Source: Dehalogenimonas sp. W (lineage in GTDB: Bacteria; Chloroflexota; Dehalococcoidia; Dehalococcoidales; Dehalococcoidaceae). From it: a stretch of 64,000 nucleotides of DNA. Position 1 is the stretch's first letter. Each line of letters begins with the position of its first letter. Below the pieces are notes generated by a model. That model saw nothing but the letters and a program-made list of their open reading frames with translations, was not told where the DNA came from and made no database searches. The stretch spans positions 992,001 to 1,056,000 of the forward strand of contig NZ_CP146612.1 in the NCBI RefSeq assembly GCF_037094495.1, given 5' to 3'. Shown here one piece after another: positions 46,113-56,155 of the stretch. Position numbers and translations under genes: made by a program.

Positions 46113-46180
46113 GTTGCTGTCTACTGTAAACTGCTTACTGTAAACCGTAACCCAAATAGCTGACAGCTGAAGGCCAAAAG
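46113..46180. repeat. Short repeat words after the IS element
   Basis: TCTACTGTAAACTG, TTACTGTAAACCG and AGCTGACAGCTGAAGG words, members of the intergenic repeat families described elsewhere. No gene. Confidence 0.7.
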
Positions 46181-46645
46181 CTAACCCCCCTTCGCCCGGA
46201 TCACCATCGTCGGAATATCGCTGATTTTGACCACCCGGTCGGCGATACTCCCCAGCGCCCAGCGCTTGATGCCGGAGAAGCCGTGAGTGGACATAGCAAT
46301 GATATTAGCCTTAACCTCATGCGCCGCCTTAACGATCTCCTCGGCCACATCGCCGACCGCCACCATGGTAGTAACCTTGATACCCTTGGCTTTCAGCGGG
46401 GCGGCTGTTTGGTTCAGGTAAGCCATCGCCTCAGCCTTAACCTCTTCCAGTTCATGTTCTTCCAGCGGCACCTGGGCGCGGCGGTCCCGGGTCAGCGCGT
46501 TGTAAGTCAGTCCGGAGACCACTTCCAGCAGCGTGACTTCGGATTCCGTTTCCGGGGCCATCTTGACCATAATGTCTTCCACGTTGGTCAACACGGTTTC
46601 CGCCAGCTTGGAGCCATCCAGGGGGACTAAGATTCGTTCGTACAT
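46181..46645 (-). CDS. Universal stress protein (UspA domain)
   Basis: A 154-residue UspA-type protein, MYERILVPLDGSKLAETVLTN at the start. The ATP-binding signature is STHGFSGIKRWALGSIADRVV, matching G-2x-G-9x-GS. It starts 10 bases after the end of the symporter gene and closes that operon. Typically a cytosolic stress or energy-state sensor. Confidence 0.94.
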   Translation of the reverse strand: MYERILVPLDGSKLAETVLTNVEDIMVKMAPETESEVTLLEVVSGLTYNALTRDRRAQVPLEEHELEEVKAEAMAYLNQTAAPLKAKGIKVTTMVAVGDVAEEIVKAAHEVKANIIAMSTHGFSGIKRWALGSIADRVVKISDIPTMVIRAKGG

Positions 46646-46655
46646 CGCGCCCTCC

Positions 46656-48575
46656 TTATACCTTGGATTCTAGCATGTCTTTTTTCTTTGTCAACAGAGA
46701 CACCACCACCAGTGTCAGGAAGGCCAGCGGTACGGAGATGATGGCCGGCTGGCTGATGGGCATCGGCGCATCGGCGGCCGGCAGTTTATAGACCTGGGTG
46801 AACACGTCCGGCGACAGCAGAATCATCGTCAGTGAGCCGACCAGACCGACAATGATGGAGGCAATCACGCCCTGAGCGGTTACCCGGTTCCAGAACAGAA
46901 TCATGATAATCGCCGGCAGGTTGGCTGAGGCCGCAATGGTAAAGGCCCAGCCCACCAGGAACGATACATTCATATGCTGGAAGGCCAGCCCCAGTCCCAT
47001 GGCCAGTATACCGACAAAGATGGCGGTGGCCCGCCCGACCAGTACCATAGCGTTATCCGACATCTTGACTTTAAGCGTCTTGTGGGCCAGGTCAATGGCC
47101 ACCGCACCGGAGGCCGCCACGATCAGGCCGCTGACCGTGCCCAGAATCGTTGCAAAGGCGATGGCGGAGATAATGGCAAAGATGCCGATACCGAAAGCTC
47201 GCGCCAGCAACGGCGCCGACATATTTTCGTTGGTGAGGTCAATGACCCCGCTGGTCATCGCCCCCAGGCCCAGGAAGAAGGTCAGCAGGTAAAACAGGCC
47301 GATAGCCCCCACCGCCACAATGGTGGATTTACGGGCAAAGGCCGGGCTGGGCACGGTGTAATACCGGATGAGGATATGCGGCAGCGCCGCGGTGCCCAGG
47401 AACAGCGACAGCATCAGCGACACAAAGTTCACCCGGTCGGCGGTGCTGGCGCCCTTGGCCGGGTCAATCTTGAATTTCTGTCCCGGTACCAAAATATCGG
47501 CGCCCTGAGTGGGTACCTGGTAATAGACGGTGGCGGTCGCCTCGCCGTCCTGAATCTTTTGGCTGCCCCAGCGGATGACTTCGCTGTCCTTAATGACACC
47601 GAAGAAGGAGAAAAGGTTCACCGGCCCGGTCTCGGCATTAACCTGACCTTCAATCTCACTCAGGTGACCCACCGGGAAGAACAGGCCTTCCTCCTTGGGC
47701 GCGCCGTTGTACATGTCGGTCCCCGTCGGGGAGGTCACAATAGACTGCGCCTGGGTCAGCACGCCGTCGGCGGCTTCCAGTTTCCAGTAGTTAACCAGGC
47801 CGTTGTGTTCCGCCTTAACAAAGGTGCGGTTGTTGACGGTGAATTCTTCCAGCAGGGTAAAGGAGTTGTCGGCCACGGCCAGACTGCCCGGCGTGGTATT
47901 GGTCAGTTCCAGCGTCTGCAGGTTGTTCAGCGGGCTGTCCGGGTCGCCGGGGGCGGTGGAGAAACCGTTGACCAGCAGCAGCACCGTCAGGATCAGGGAA
48001 AACAGCACCAGCAGTCCGCCCTTGATGAACTGCACCCAGGTGGTGGAAGCCATGCCGGCGGTGGCGACGATGAGAATAACGATACTGCCGACAATCAGCA
48101 CACCGGCCTCAAAAGGCAGGCCCAAAAGCGGCGTAATCAGCGCCCCGGCGCCCACCATCTGAGGAATCAGGTAGAACAGGGACACCACCAGGGTGGACAC
48201 CGCGGCGGCGAAAACCACACCGCGGGACTTGAATTTGGCATCAATGGCCGAGGCAAAGGTGTACTTACCCATGCGCTTGAGCGGCTCGGCCACCACAAAG
48301 AGGGCCACCATCCAACCGGCCAAAAAGCCGATGGAATAGAGGAAGCCGTCAAAACCGTACAGGGCAATCATGCCGGCGATGCCGAGGAAGGAGGCGGCGG
48401 AGAGATAATCGCCCGCAAAGGCAATGCCGTTGACCGACCAGTGGATATTGCCGCCGGCGGCAAAGTAGCCGGAGGCTGATTTGGCGCGCTGGGCAAACCA
48501 ATAGGAGATACCCAGCACCGCTAGGACAAACATGATAAAGATAATGACTGCCAAAGGTTCGGCGGAGTAATTCAT
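46656..48575 (-). CDS. Sodium/solute symporter, acetate permease (ActP)-like
   Basis: A 639-residue membrane symporter of the SSS family; about 13 helices. FAAGGNIHWSVNGIAFAGDYLSAASFLGIAG is the family signature of ActP-type carriers. A non-membrane insertion of about 150 residues (roughly 210-370) between two helices is longer than in E. coli ActP. The start overlaps the DUF485 stop by one base (TAATG), and the ActP-DUF485 pair is standard. Acetate, the usual carbon source of this group, is the likely substrate. Confidence 0.9.
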   Translation of the reverse strand: MNYSAEPLAVIIFIMFVLAVLGISYWFAQRAKSASGYFAAGGNIHWSVNGIAFAGDYLSAASFLGIAGMIALYGFDGFLYSIGFLAGWMVALFVVAEPLKRMGKYTFASAIDAKFKSRGVVFAAAVSTLVVSLFYLIPQMVGAGALITPLLGLPFEAGVLIVGSIVILIVATAGMASTTWVQFIKGGLLVLFSLILTVLLLVNGFSTAPGDPDSPLNNLQTLELTNTTPGSLAVADNSFTLLEEFTVNNRTFVKAEHNGLVNYWKLEAADGVLTQAQSIVTSPTGTDMYNGAPKEEGLFFPVGHLSEIEGQVNAETGPVNLFSFFGVIKDSEVIRWGSQKIQDGEATATVYYQVPTQGADILVPGQKFKIDPAKGASTADRVNFVSLMLSLFLGTAALPHILIRYYTVPSPAFARKSTIVAVGAIGLFYLLTFFLGLGAMTSGVIDLTNENMSAPLLARAFGIGIFAIISAIAFATILGTVSGLIVAASGAVAIDLAHKTLKVKMSDNAMVLVGRATAIFVGILAMGLGLAFQHMNVSFLVGWAFTIAASANLPAIIMILFWNRVTAQGVIASIIVGLVGSLTMILLSPDVFTQVYKLPAADAPMPISQPAIISVPLAFLTLVVVSLLTKKKDMLESKV

Positions 48576-48868
48576 TAAACCTTATCCTCCCGTTCGTGAG
48601 TCACCGGGTCGTCATGTTTTTCCTTATTGGAACAAAGCTTGTTGTAGACGACGGCCAGGACAATTGCCAGGATGATGATGAAGAAGCCATAGACGATGGA
48701 AATGTTCAGGTCACCGACATCGGTGGCCATGAACGACGGGCTGATGACGCTCATCAGTACAAAGCCCATGTAGATGGGGGTGAAAATGGCAAACATAATC
48801 AGCCCCAGTTTGGACTTGTACGACCCGGATTTTTCCACCTTCCAATCCGTTGAAGGTCCGTGGTTCAT
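48575..48868 (-). CDS. DUF485-type small membrane protein
   Basis: A 97-residue protein with two membrane helices (about 25-43 and 58-78), the usual partner (YjcH-like) of ActP. Sequence around SKLGLIMFAIFTPIYMGFVLM fits. AAGGAGG precedes its ATG at a distance of about 8. First gene of the DUF485-actP-uspA unit. Confidence 0.85.
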   Translation of the reverse strand: MNHGPSTDWKVEKSGSYKSKLGLIMFAIFTPIYMGFVLMSVISPSFMATDVGDLNISIVYGFFIIILAIVLAVVYNKLCSNKEKHDDPVTHEREDKV

Positions 48869-49477
48869 AAAAAAACGCCTCCTTGAAGAAAAGAAATTTT
48901 TGGTAGCGTGAATACTGGTGCGGGGGTAATATGATTTATTATGGTTTTGTGTTTAGTCTTACTGGCTCCTGATAACCGGGCCGGGCATGTCCCGACCAAC
49001 GCCCCTCTTCCCCTCACTACCTCCGGTTATTTGTGTGTTATTTCGGTCCTTATAATTTTGGTATTTGATATTAGGATTTCCCGGCAGGGTCTACTGCCAA
49101 CTTCTACCGTCATTGCGAGGCTCTGAAGCAATCTCGGTGCCCCATAGCTGAAAGCTGATTGCTGACGGCTGAAAACTCGCTCTCCCCCAGTCATTGCGAA
49201 AGCGCGTAAGCGCTTGTGGCAATCTAAAACCCACTTCCATTCTGTCATCCTCGGCGAACGCCGGGGATCCACTCCCCATTATTGTAAACGGTCTACTGTC
49301 TACTGATTACTATCAATCTCGCCGTAGGGGCGAGTCATGCCTCGCCCGCCCCGTCATTGCGAGGCTCTGCCGAAGCAATCCCGGTTCCCTTATTGAAATA
49401 TTGGAAATTGGTAGTATTTGTAGTATTGGTAGTATTTACCCGGTACTCATAACTGTCTACTGTAAACTGAAAACTCT
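48869..49477. repeat. Intergenic region with repeat mosaic
   Basis: After about 49030 almost all is repeat: TCATTGCGAG units near 49110, 49190 and 49352, a TCATCCTCGGCGAACGCCGGGGATCC unit-like palindrome near 49245, a GGGGCGAGTCATGCCTCGCC palindrome (about 49327-49346), the GTAGTATTTGTAGTATTGG words near 49410 and TACTGTCTACTG words. 48869-49030 should hold the promoter of the DUF485 operon. No gene seen. Confidence 0.8.
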
Positions 49478-49918
49478 TTACTCTTTCCCCACCCGTATCA
49501 TCATCACCGGAATCCGGGAATGCCGCACCACCCGCTCCGCCACACTGCCGATGAGCCAGTTAGCCGGCCAGCTACGGCCGTGAGTGGACATGGCAATGAT
49601 GTCCACATTTAACTCTTCCGCCATCTTGATGATGGTGTTGGCCGGGGAGCCTTCGCGCAGGTGGGCAGACACCTTGAAACCGGCGGCCTTCATCTCTTTG
49701 GTAATCTTATCCATATAGGTAACGGCCTTCTGGCTCTGCTCCGCCACGGTTACCGCGGCAATAGCTGGATCTTCAAAAGCGAACTCCTGGGCCGGATTGG
49801 CCGCAATATTCAGCAGGGCAATCTCGGCGGCTTCGGAATAAGCCAGCGCCTTGACGTGGGGCAGTACTCCTTCGGCAGTCTTAGAACCATCAAGGGGTAC
49901 CAGTATCTTCTTGTACAT
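49478..49918 (-). CDS. Universal stress protein, variant nucleotide motif
   Basis: A 146-residue UspA-type protein, MYKKILVPLDGSKTAEGVLPH at the start. In the nucleotide motif STHGRSWPANWLIGSVAERVV the second Gly of G-2x-G-9x-GS is replaced by Trp, so ATP binding may be altered. A single-gene unit flanked on the downstream side by repeats. Confidence 0.92.
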   Translation of the reverse strand: MYKKILVPLDGSKTAEGVLPHVKALAYSEAAEIALLNIAANPAQEFAFEDPAIAAVTVAEQSQKAVTYMDKITKEMKAAGFKVSAHLREGSPANTIIKMAEELNVDIIAMSTHGRSWPANWLIGSVAERVVRHSRIPVMMIRVGKE

Positions 49919-50077
49919 CCGGATTGGTGTCCTTTACGTTTGATATTTCGTCCGACCTCGGCCAAAACCTGACGTGGAGCGTGACCTGAGTCCTAATCCT
50001 TTGGAAAACCACGGTATCATACAATAATCAGGGCCCCCGGTGCCAATTACATCTTGTGCTGTCAGTCCCCGGCACAA

Positions 50078-50106
50078 TTGACATAAAACCATCTTTGCGA
50101 TACAGT
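50078..50106 (+). promoter_or_regulatory. rnpB promoter
   Basis: TTGACA at 50078-50083, spacer 17, TACAGT at 50101-50106, which puts the start of transcription at the first base of the RNase P RNA. Confidence 0.8.
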
Positions 50107-50112
50107 TAGCCC

Positions 50113-50481
50113 GCCAAGCAGAGCGGGCAGCCGCCGCGGCATTTATTTGCCGGGGAGGAAAGTCCGAGCTCCACAGGACAGGGCGCCGGGTAACCCCCGG
50201 GAGGGGCGACCCTATGGAAAGTGCAACAGAAACATACCGCCAGCGGCCCCGCAAGGGGTGCGGGCAAGGGTGAAATGGCGAGTTAAGAGCTCACCGGCGT
50301 ACGGGAGACCGTCCGGCCGTGAAAACCCCGCCTGGAGCAAGGCCAAATAGGGGAACATATGGCGTGTGTCCGCGCTGTTCCCGGGTTGGCCGCACGAGCC
50401 TGCCGGTAACGTCAGGCCTAGATAGATGGCTGCCGCCCTTCTTCGGAATGGTACAGAACTCGGCTTATAGCTCTGCTTGGC
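50113..50481 (+). ncRNA. rnpB: RNase P RNA, bacterial class A
   Basis: Catalytic RNA that matures tRNA 5' ends. Landmarks: P1 strands GCCAAGCAGAG and CTCTGCTTGGC at the two ends, GAGGAAAGTCCGAGCTCC (P4-side core), ACAGAAACATACCGCC, AGGGTGAAATGGCGAG and ACAGAACTCGGCTTATAG near the 3' end. About 369 bases. It is followed directly by repeat units rather than by a clear terminator. Confidence 0.95.
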
Positions 50482-50770
50482 AATCCCCCCTCGCCCGCCC
50501 CTTTTCTGTCATTACCCGCGAAAGCGGGTAATCCACGTCCCTGGTTACTGTCTACTGTCTACTGTCAACTGCCAACTGCAAACTAAACAGCTGACTGCTG
50601 ACAGCTCTCTCCCCATCGTCATTGCGAGGCCGCCCTGGCGGCCGTGGCAATCTAAAAACCCGCTTCCATTCTGTCATCCTACGCGAAAGCGTGGGATCCA
50701 CGTCCCCGGTTACTCATTACTGTTCACTGGCTACTGTAAACTAAATAGGCTGTAAGCTGACTGCCGCCGC
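50482..50770. repeat. Repeat mosaic after rnpB
   Basis: Holds ATTACCCGCGAAAGCGGGTAAT (about 50513), a TCATTGCGAGG ... GGCCGTGGCAATC unit (about 50620) and TCATCCTACGCGAAAGCGT ... GATCCACG (about 50683), with TACTGTCTACTG and GCTGACTGC words between. No gene. Confidence 0.8.
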
Positions 50771-52549
50771 CTATTTCCTTGTAAAGCCATGACAATTAGC
50801 GCAGTCGTATCCCTTTTCTTCGGAATGCAACTGGTGCATACGGTAGTAGCTCAGGTTTTCGCCGGACTTGTCCGCGTGACACTGGGTACACACAACGTCA
50901 GTGGAATCCTTCAACACATAACCCAGAGCCTTAAGGTCAATCCTGGCCGTACTTTCATGGCAGGCGCCACACAGCAGGGCTTCCTCTTTCGGGGCCACTT
51001 CATGGTTCAGCATCAAGTATTCATCGGCGATGATCCATTCCACCAATTCAGAGGCGCTGTAACCCATATTGACCAACCCGGCAATAGCGGCCGCATTGCC
51101 GTCGCCCGTCTTAAAGAACACACTGGTATCCAGAGCGATCAACTGGCCCAGATTCGGGGCGTACGGTTGCTCTGAAGTCTTGTATTTGAAAGCGTACAGC
51201 TTGCTGGCCGGGTCGTTGAGCGCCCCCAGCGGTCGACTGATGGATATGTGGCAGGTCAGTGGATTTTCAACGACCTGATCGTACATATTATACATATAGC
51301 TGTTTTTGTTCCAGAAAAGGTAAACCGGTGTAACGTCGTTGGCCAGATGGAGTTCCGGTTCATATTTGGTGCCGGTATATTCATTCTCCAGCCAGGTCCG
51401 GTGTGTCTCCGTCGCCTCGGAAGCGGCGGTATCGTCGGCATTCTTGCCGTAAATCGGTATATGGCAGGTCTGGCAGGCTACTTTATCAACATGGTTGTTG
51501 ACCCCCTGGACTTTGTGGCCGGTTGAAGTCAGTTTATCTTCGTGGCAATCGGTACATTGCGGCACTATCAGAGAATCACTTACTCTCAGGTCGCTGCCCC
51601 GGCCCGGCGCCCGGTGATCATTGAAAATATGGCAGTCCACGCACTCCAGGTTGGCCCCGTTGGTCGCCATGTGGACGTCAAAATTAACATCGCCGGTAAC
51701 GGCATGAGCCAGTGACAGGTCGCCGCGTTTCAGGGAATCACCCCCGCCGCCCTTGGCATGGCACTGGAGGCAATTCGCTTTCACCGGGCGGTGAACGGTC
51801 TGAGCGGCTTCGTCCATGGTTATCGTCATTTTTGCCGTATCCGGCTGGAAAATACCGTTCACTTCCACCCGTTTGTAGGCCTGCTGGTGACAGATCAGGC
51901 AGTCAATGTTCTCCAGTTGTTCCTGGGTTTGTTCCGCCGTCGGCTCCAGTCCCAGACCTACATGGCAATTCCCGCAGGTTTCCCAGTTGCCCAGAATGTT
52001 AATGCAGAAGGTGTTGAACGCCCCGGCGATCTTACCTTGCAGTGCCGGCCCGATCGTGGTTCCCTGGGCAGTGCCCAGGCTGATTCCGGCCCACTGATAA
52101 TGGACGGATTCATGCATGTCTTTGGCTTCTTCAATGTGGCAGGACAGGCAGGTGTCCACTCCCTGCCAGGAAATGTATTCGTGCGGATTATCACTCAGCA
52201 CGGATTGCAGATTAGTCACCAGTGTGCCCCCGTTTTCCAGGTTGAGCGTCACCGCGGTGCCGCGGGGCAGGTGGTTCAAAGGCTGAGTGGTGATTCCCAA
52301 TTGGGAAGAGTGGACATCGTTAATCTGGGTATGGCAGTAACAGAGGTATTCAGCAGTCTCATAGGACAGAGATTCGCCGGCTTCGTTTAGAATGGTAATA
52401 GTGTTGCCGTTAATCTCTTCAAGGGTTCCGGTAACCTGGGCCGGCAGCGGTTCGGGTTCCGGTTCGGTGGTACATCCGGCCGCAAAGGCTGCCGTCAGCA
52501 TCAACAGGAAGAAGAAAGCTATCAGATATATCTGTTTCGTTCGGCTCAT
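50771..52549 (-). CDS. Decaheme c-type cytochrome lipoprotein
   Basis: A 592-residue exported multiheme cytochrome. The N terminus is a lipoprotein signal (LMLTAAFAAGC, lipidated Cys near residue 26). Ten CxxCH heme motifs are seen: CLSCH, CGNCH, CLICH, CLQCH, CVDCH, CTDCH, CQTCH, CGACH, CTQCH and CANCH; a further CYCH (one residue between the Cys) near residue 87 is odd. Many extra His could be distal ligands. It resembles octaheme/decaheme electron-transfer cytochromes; a periplasmic electron-transfer role is likely, the partner unknown. No cytochrome maturation genes are in the window. Flanked on both sides by repeat mosaics. Confidence 0.9.
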   Translation of the reverse strand: MSRTKQIYLIAFFFLLMLTAAFAAGCTTEPEPEPLPAQVTGTLEEINGNTITILNEAGESLSYETAEYLCYCHTQINDVHSSQLGITTQPLNHLPRGTAVTLNLENGGTLVTNLQSVLSDNPHEYISWQGVDTCLSCHIEEAKDMHESVHYQWAGISLGTAQGTTIGPALQGKIAGAFNTFCINILGNWETCGNCHVGLGLEPTAEQTQEQLENIDCLICHQQAYKRVEVNGIFQPDTAKMTITMDEAAQTVHRPVKANCLQCHAKGGGGDSLKRGDLSLAHAVTGDVNFDVHMATNGANLECVDCHIFNDHRAPGRGSDLRVSDSLIVPQCTDCHEDKLTSTGHKVQGVNNHVDKVACQTCHIPIYGKNADDTAASEATETHRTWLENEYTGTKYEPELHLANDVTPVYLFWNKNSYMYNMYDQVVENPLTCHISISRPLGALNDPASKLYAFKYKTSEQPYAPNLGQLIALDTSVFFKTGDGNAAAIAGLVNMGYSASELVEWIIADEYLMLNHEVAPKEEALLCGACHESTARIDLKALGYVLKDSTDVVCTQCHADKSGENLSYYRMHQLHSEEKGYDCANCHGFTRK

Positions 52550-53224
52550 TTGATGTGACTCCGGAATGCCCCACCCAGACTATCCCTGCTTCATCGAGCG
52601 GTATTATATCTTTAGACCTATATACAGTCAAATAAAAGTCCCTTCCGGTTCAATATATCGCCACTGTCGGCCATCCCGGTCCCCCCTATTTTGTTGTCTT
52701 TGCGAGGCCGCCCTGGCGGCCGTGGCAATCTAAAACCCACTTCCATTCTGTCATTACCCGCGAAAGCGGGTAATCCACGTCCCCGGTTTCTCATTACTGT
52801 TCACTGGCTACTGTAAACTAAATAGGCTGAAAGCTGACTGCTGACAGCTTCACCTCATCGTCATTGCGAGGCTTTGCCGAAGCAATCCCGGTTCCCCGTT
52901 TTGGTCCTTTAATATTTGAATTTTGATATTGTTTTGGATTTAGAAATTAGAGCTTAGATATTCGCAGCTAAAAGCTGATTGCTGATGGCTGAAAGCTCAC
53001 CATCGTTAAGATTTATGACTCCGTTAACCCGTTATTTACTCCCTGGTTATCATACTCTTACTAAAACTAAGCATGTTGGCGGATACCCAAATTAACATTC
53101 TGTTATTATAATGATAGTAAGTTGAAATATAGAATAGAGAAGGAGGGGATGAAGCAATAGAATATAGCTTTGTTTCAACTGACAAATACCAACAACATTC
53201 GTATTTTAAGAAAGAGAGGGTAAT
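52550..53224. repeat. Repeat mosaic and rdhA2 upstream region
   Basis: 52650-53010 is repeat: a TTTGCGAGGCCGCC ... GGCCGTGGCAATC unit near 52700, ATTACCCGCGAAAGCGGGTAAT near 52752, TCATTGCGAGGC ... GAAGCAATCCCGG near 52861, and the AT-rich TTTAATATTTGAATTT series near 52908. 53040-53224 is unique; TATAAT at 53107-53112 is a possible -10 for rdhA without a clear -35. Confidence 0.7.
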
Positions 53225-54628
53225 ATGGGTAAATTCCATCACACGGTAAGCCGCCGTGATTTCATGAAAGGGCTCGGTCTGTCGGCCGCCGGACTCGGCG
53301 CCGCCACAGTCGCTAATCCCGGCTTCCATGACCTGGACGAAGTCACGGCCTCCGCCGGCGGCGAACTTAAGCGCGCCTGGTGGGTCAAGGAAAATGATTT
53401 TGGCAATCCGGCCACCTTGGAAATCGACTGGAGTCTGGTTAAAAGACCGGACCGCTCCAAGATCTCCACTTTCCCTTATCGCAACAGCACTCATCCCACT
53501 GCCGTTTACAACAAGGAACATTTTGCTGAGTTACAGAAATCAGTCATTCAGCACGCCGCCCCGGATTGGGAAGCTGACAGTATTCAGGACTTGGCCATGA
53601 GCGGCGCCACTCTGGCGCTCCGCTTCTACAACTACTACACCCCCGCCGGCAAAACCATGTTCATGGGCTATCAAAACTCCCCGACCCCGGCTGACCGCAA
53701 CATGGCGCGCTGGGAAGGCAGCCCTGAAGAGAATATCCGCCTGCTCCGTCACGCTTCCCGCTTCTTCGGTGCTTCCAGCCTGAGCGTTACTTTACTTGAT
53801 GAAGACACCAAGAAACTGATCTTTGAAAAAGAATCCAATGGTAAGGCTTATGTCTTCCGTGATGTCGCCGATGTTGAAGAAACGGCGACGGAATACATCA
53901 TTCCCAACCGATTCAAATACATGATTACCTGGACCCACCTCCAGGCCACCGAGTTGACCCTGCGCGAGCCTTCCACCCTTGGTCAAAGCGCCAGCAATAT
54001 GGCCTACAGCCGCTTACCTTTCATCTCCGTTCAGATGCAGGAATTCATTCGCGGCCTGGGTTACCACGGCATCAACGCCTGGAGCGGCGAGATGGCGTCA
54101 TCCAATCCCTTCGGTGTGCTGTCCGGCGCCGGTGAACACGGCCGCTTTGGTTTTGCGGTCATCACCCCGGAACTGGGTTCTATGGTACGCGGTATGTGCC
54201 GCATGCTGACCGACCTGCCCCTGGAGCCCACCAAGCCGATTGACGCCGGTATATCCCGGTTCTGTCTGACCTGTGCCACCTGCGCCAAATTCTGTGCCTT
54301 CGGCGCGCTGTCGCTGGAAGATCCTTCCTGGGAATCCCTGAAGGAAGCCGATACCGGCGTGCCTTACAGCCCGGACGGGTTCAAGGGCTGGCGTCTTAAC
54401 ACCGTTAAATGCGCTAACTGTACCGCCTGTCAGGCCTTCTGCCCGTTCAACTCGTCGGGCCGCTCCAGCTTCATTCACGAGTTCGTAGCCGGTACTTCTT
54501 CCATCACCCCGATCTTCAACGGCTTCTTTGCCAACATGGAAGAAGCCATGCACTACGGCAACAAAGATCCGCGGACCTGGTGGGAGAATGAAGAGTACCT
54601 GTACGGCATCAATCCCAAATTCATCTAA
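53225..54628 (+). CDS. rdhA: Reductive dehalogenase catalytic subunit with RdhB partner
   Basis: Tat-exported cobamide/Fe-S reductase of organohalide respiration, 467 residues. The signal SRRDFMKGLGL is identical to that of the 13.5-kb gene. Cluster 1 is C347-x2-C350-x2-C353-x3-C357, followed by Ala instead of the usual Pro; cluster 2 is a regular C396-x2-C399-x2-C402-x3-C406-P. AGAGAGGG precedes the ATG. rdhB follows after 32 bases, so this is a complete rdhAB operon. No regulator gene is adjacent. Substrate cannot be read from sequence. Confidence 0.96.
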   Translation: MGKFHHTVSRRDFMKGLGLSAAGLGAATVANPGFHDLDEVTASAGGELKRAWWVKENDFGNPATLEIDWSLVKRPDRSKISTFPYRNSTHPTAVYNKEHFAELQKSVIQHAAPDWEADSIQDLAMSGATLALRFYNYYTPAGKTMFMGYQNSPTPADRNMARWEGSPEENIRLLRHASRFFGASSLSVTLLDEDTKKLIFEKESNGKAYVFRDVADVEETATEYIIPNRFKYMITWTHLQATELTLREPSTLGQSASNMAYSRLPFISVQMQEFIRGLGYHGINAWSGEMASSNPFGVLSGAGEHGRFGFAVITPELGSMVRGMCRMLTDLPLEPTKPIDAGISRFCLTCATCAKFCAFGALSLEDPSWESLKEADTGVPYSPDGFKGWRLNTVKCANCTACQAFCPFNSSGRSSFIHEFVAGTSSITPIFNGFFANMEEAMHYGNKDPRTWWENEEYLYGINPKFI

Positions 54629-54660
54629 ACTGATAATTTACTTTTGAAAGGAGCTAAAAT

Positions 54661-54942
54661 ATGGAACTAACACCTCTGTGGATAGTAATTACCGCCGTAA
54701 TCGTTCTCGGCCTGGTTCAGCTTTTCGGCTGGATCAAAAAGAATGATGCCAAACCGGCCTGGTGGGTCTGGGGACTGGGCGCCATCGGTCTGCTGCTGGT
54801 ACTGATGGCCATCCAGCACTATGTCGGTACTATGGCTGAAATGTACCCCACCGCCGCCGTAATGGGTGCCGCCCTCTTCATCGTTCCCGGAGTCATCCTC
54901 CTGGGTCTCTTTGGCTGGCGTCTCTCGGCCTCAAAGTCGTAA
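54661..54942 (+). CDS. rdhB: Reductive dehalogenase membrane anchor
   Basis: A 93-residue hydrophobic protein with three predicted membrane helices (about 5-24, 33-52, 66-87), the usual RdhB layout. The PAWWVWGLGAIGLLLVLMAIQHY stretch with Trp residues and the conserved Glu of WEMY-type loops (here AEMYPTAA) fit. AAAGGAG precedes the ATG. It would hold RdhA on the outer face of the membrane. Confidence 0.92.
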   Translation: MELTPLWIVITAVIVLGLVQLFGWIKKNDAKPAWWVWGLGAIGLLLVLMAIQHYVGTMAEMYPTAAVMGAALFIVPGVILLGLFGWRLSASKS

Positions 54943-54965
54943 GACACAGAAAAACGTTGTATCCG

Positions 54966-55004
54966 AAAAGGGGAGGCGCACCGCGCCTCCCCTTTTCCTT
55001 TTCT
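54966..55004 (+). terminator. Terminator after rdhAB
   Basis: A perfect 14-bp stem AAAAGGGGAGGCGC / GCGCCTCCCCTTTT with an ACC loop, then CCTTTTC. Confidence 0.9.
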
Positions 55005-55042
55005 GCCGTGCGGCCGTGGCATTTCCGTAGCAACTGTCTTGG

Positions 55043-55974
<932 letters not shown>

Positions 55975-56155
55975 GAGATTTCCTCCTGTCTCTCCCTTCC
56001 TTGCGTATACGGGCTGAGAATCCTCGCCCCGACAACTGTTCGGGATCTGGAGAGGTATTTCGGCGCGGCGACCCATGCTACGAACGGTCTTTAAGACCAA
56101 GGGGCGAACGGCCTGCCGCGCTTCACTTAATGATAGCACTGTCTCAAGATACAAG
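55975..56155 (-). ncRNA. Putative bridge RNA of the decayed IS110 copy
   Basis: Same non-coding block as in the intact copy, including CAACTGTTCGGG, the GGTCTTTAAGACC hairpin and GCGCGGC / GCCGCGC pairing arms. It could still be transcribed and supply a guide in trans. Confidence 0.5.

Noticed and set aside
46974-48479. Long plus-strand open frame inside the symporter gene
   Set aside because: Very rich in Gln, Gly, His and Arg, the reverse-strand image of a hydrophobic GC-rich gene; no start signals.
53141-53160. AAGGAGG followed by a three-codon frame before rdhA as a leader peptide
   Set aside because: Spacing from the ribosome site to ATG is only two bases and the frame has just three codons; too weak to call.
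53036-53521. Minus-strand frame covering the rdhA start
   Set aside because: It is a shadow of rdhA, with no ribosome site and unlike any family I know.
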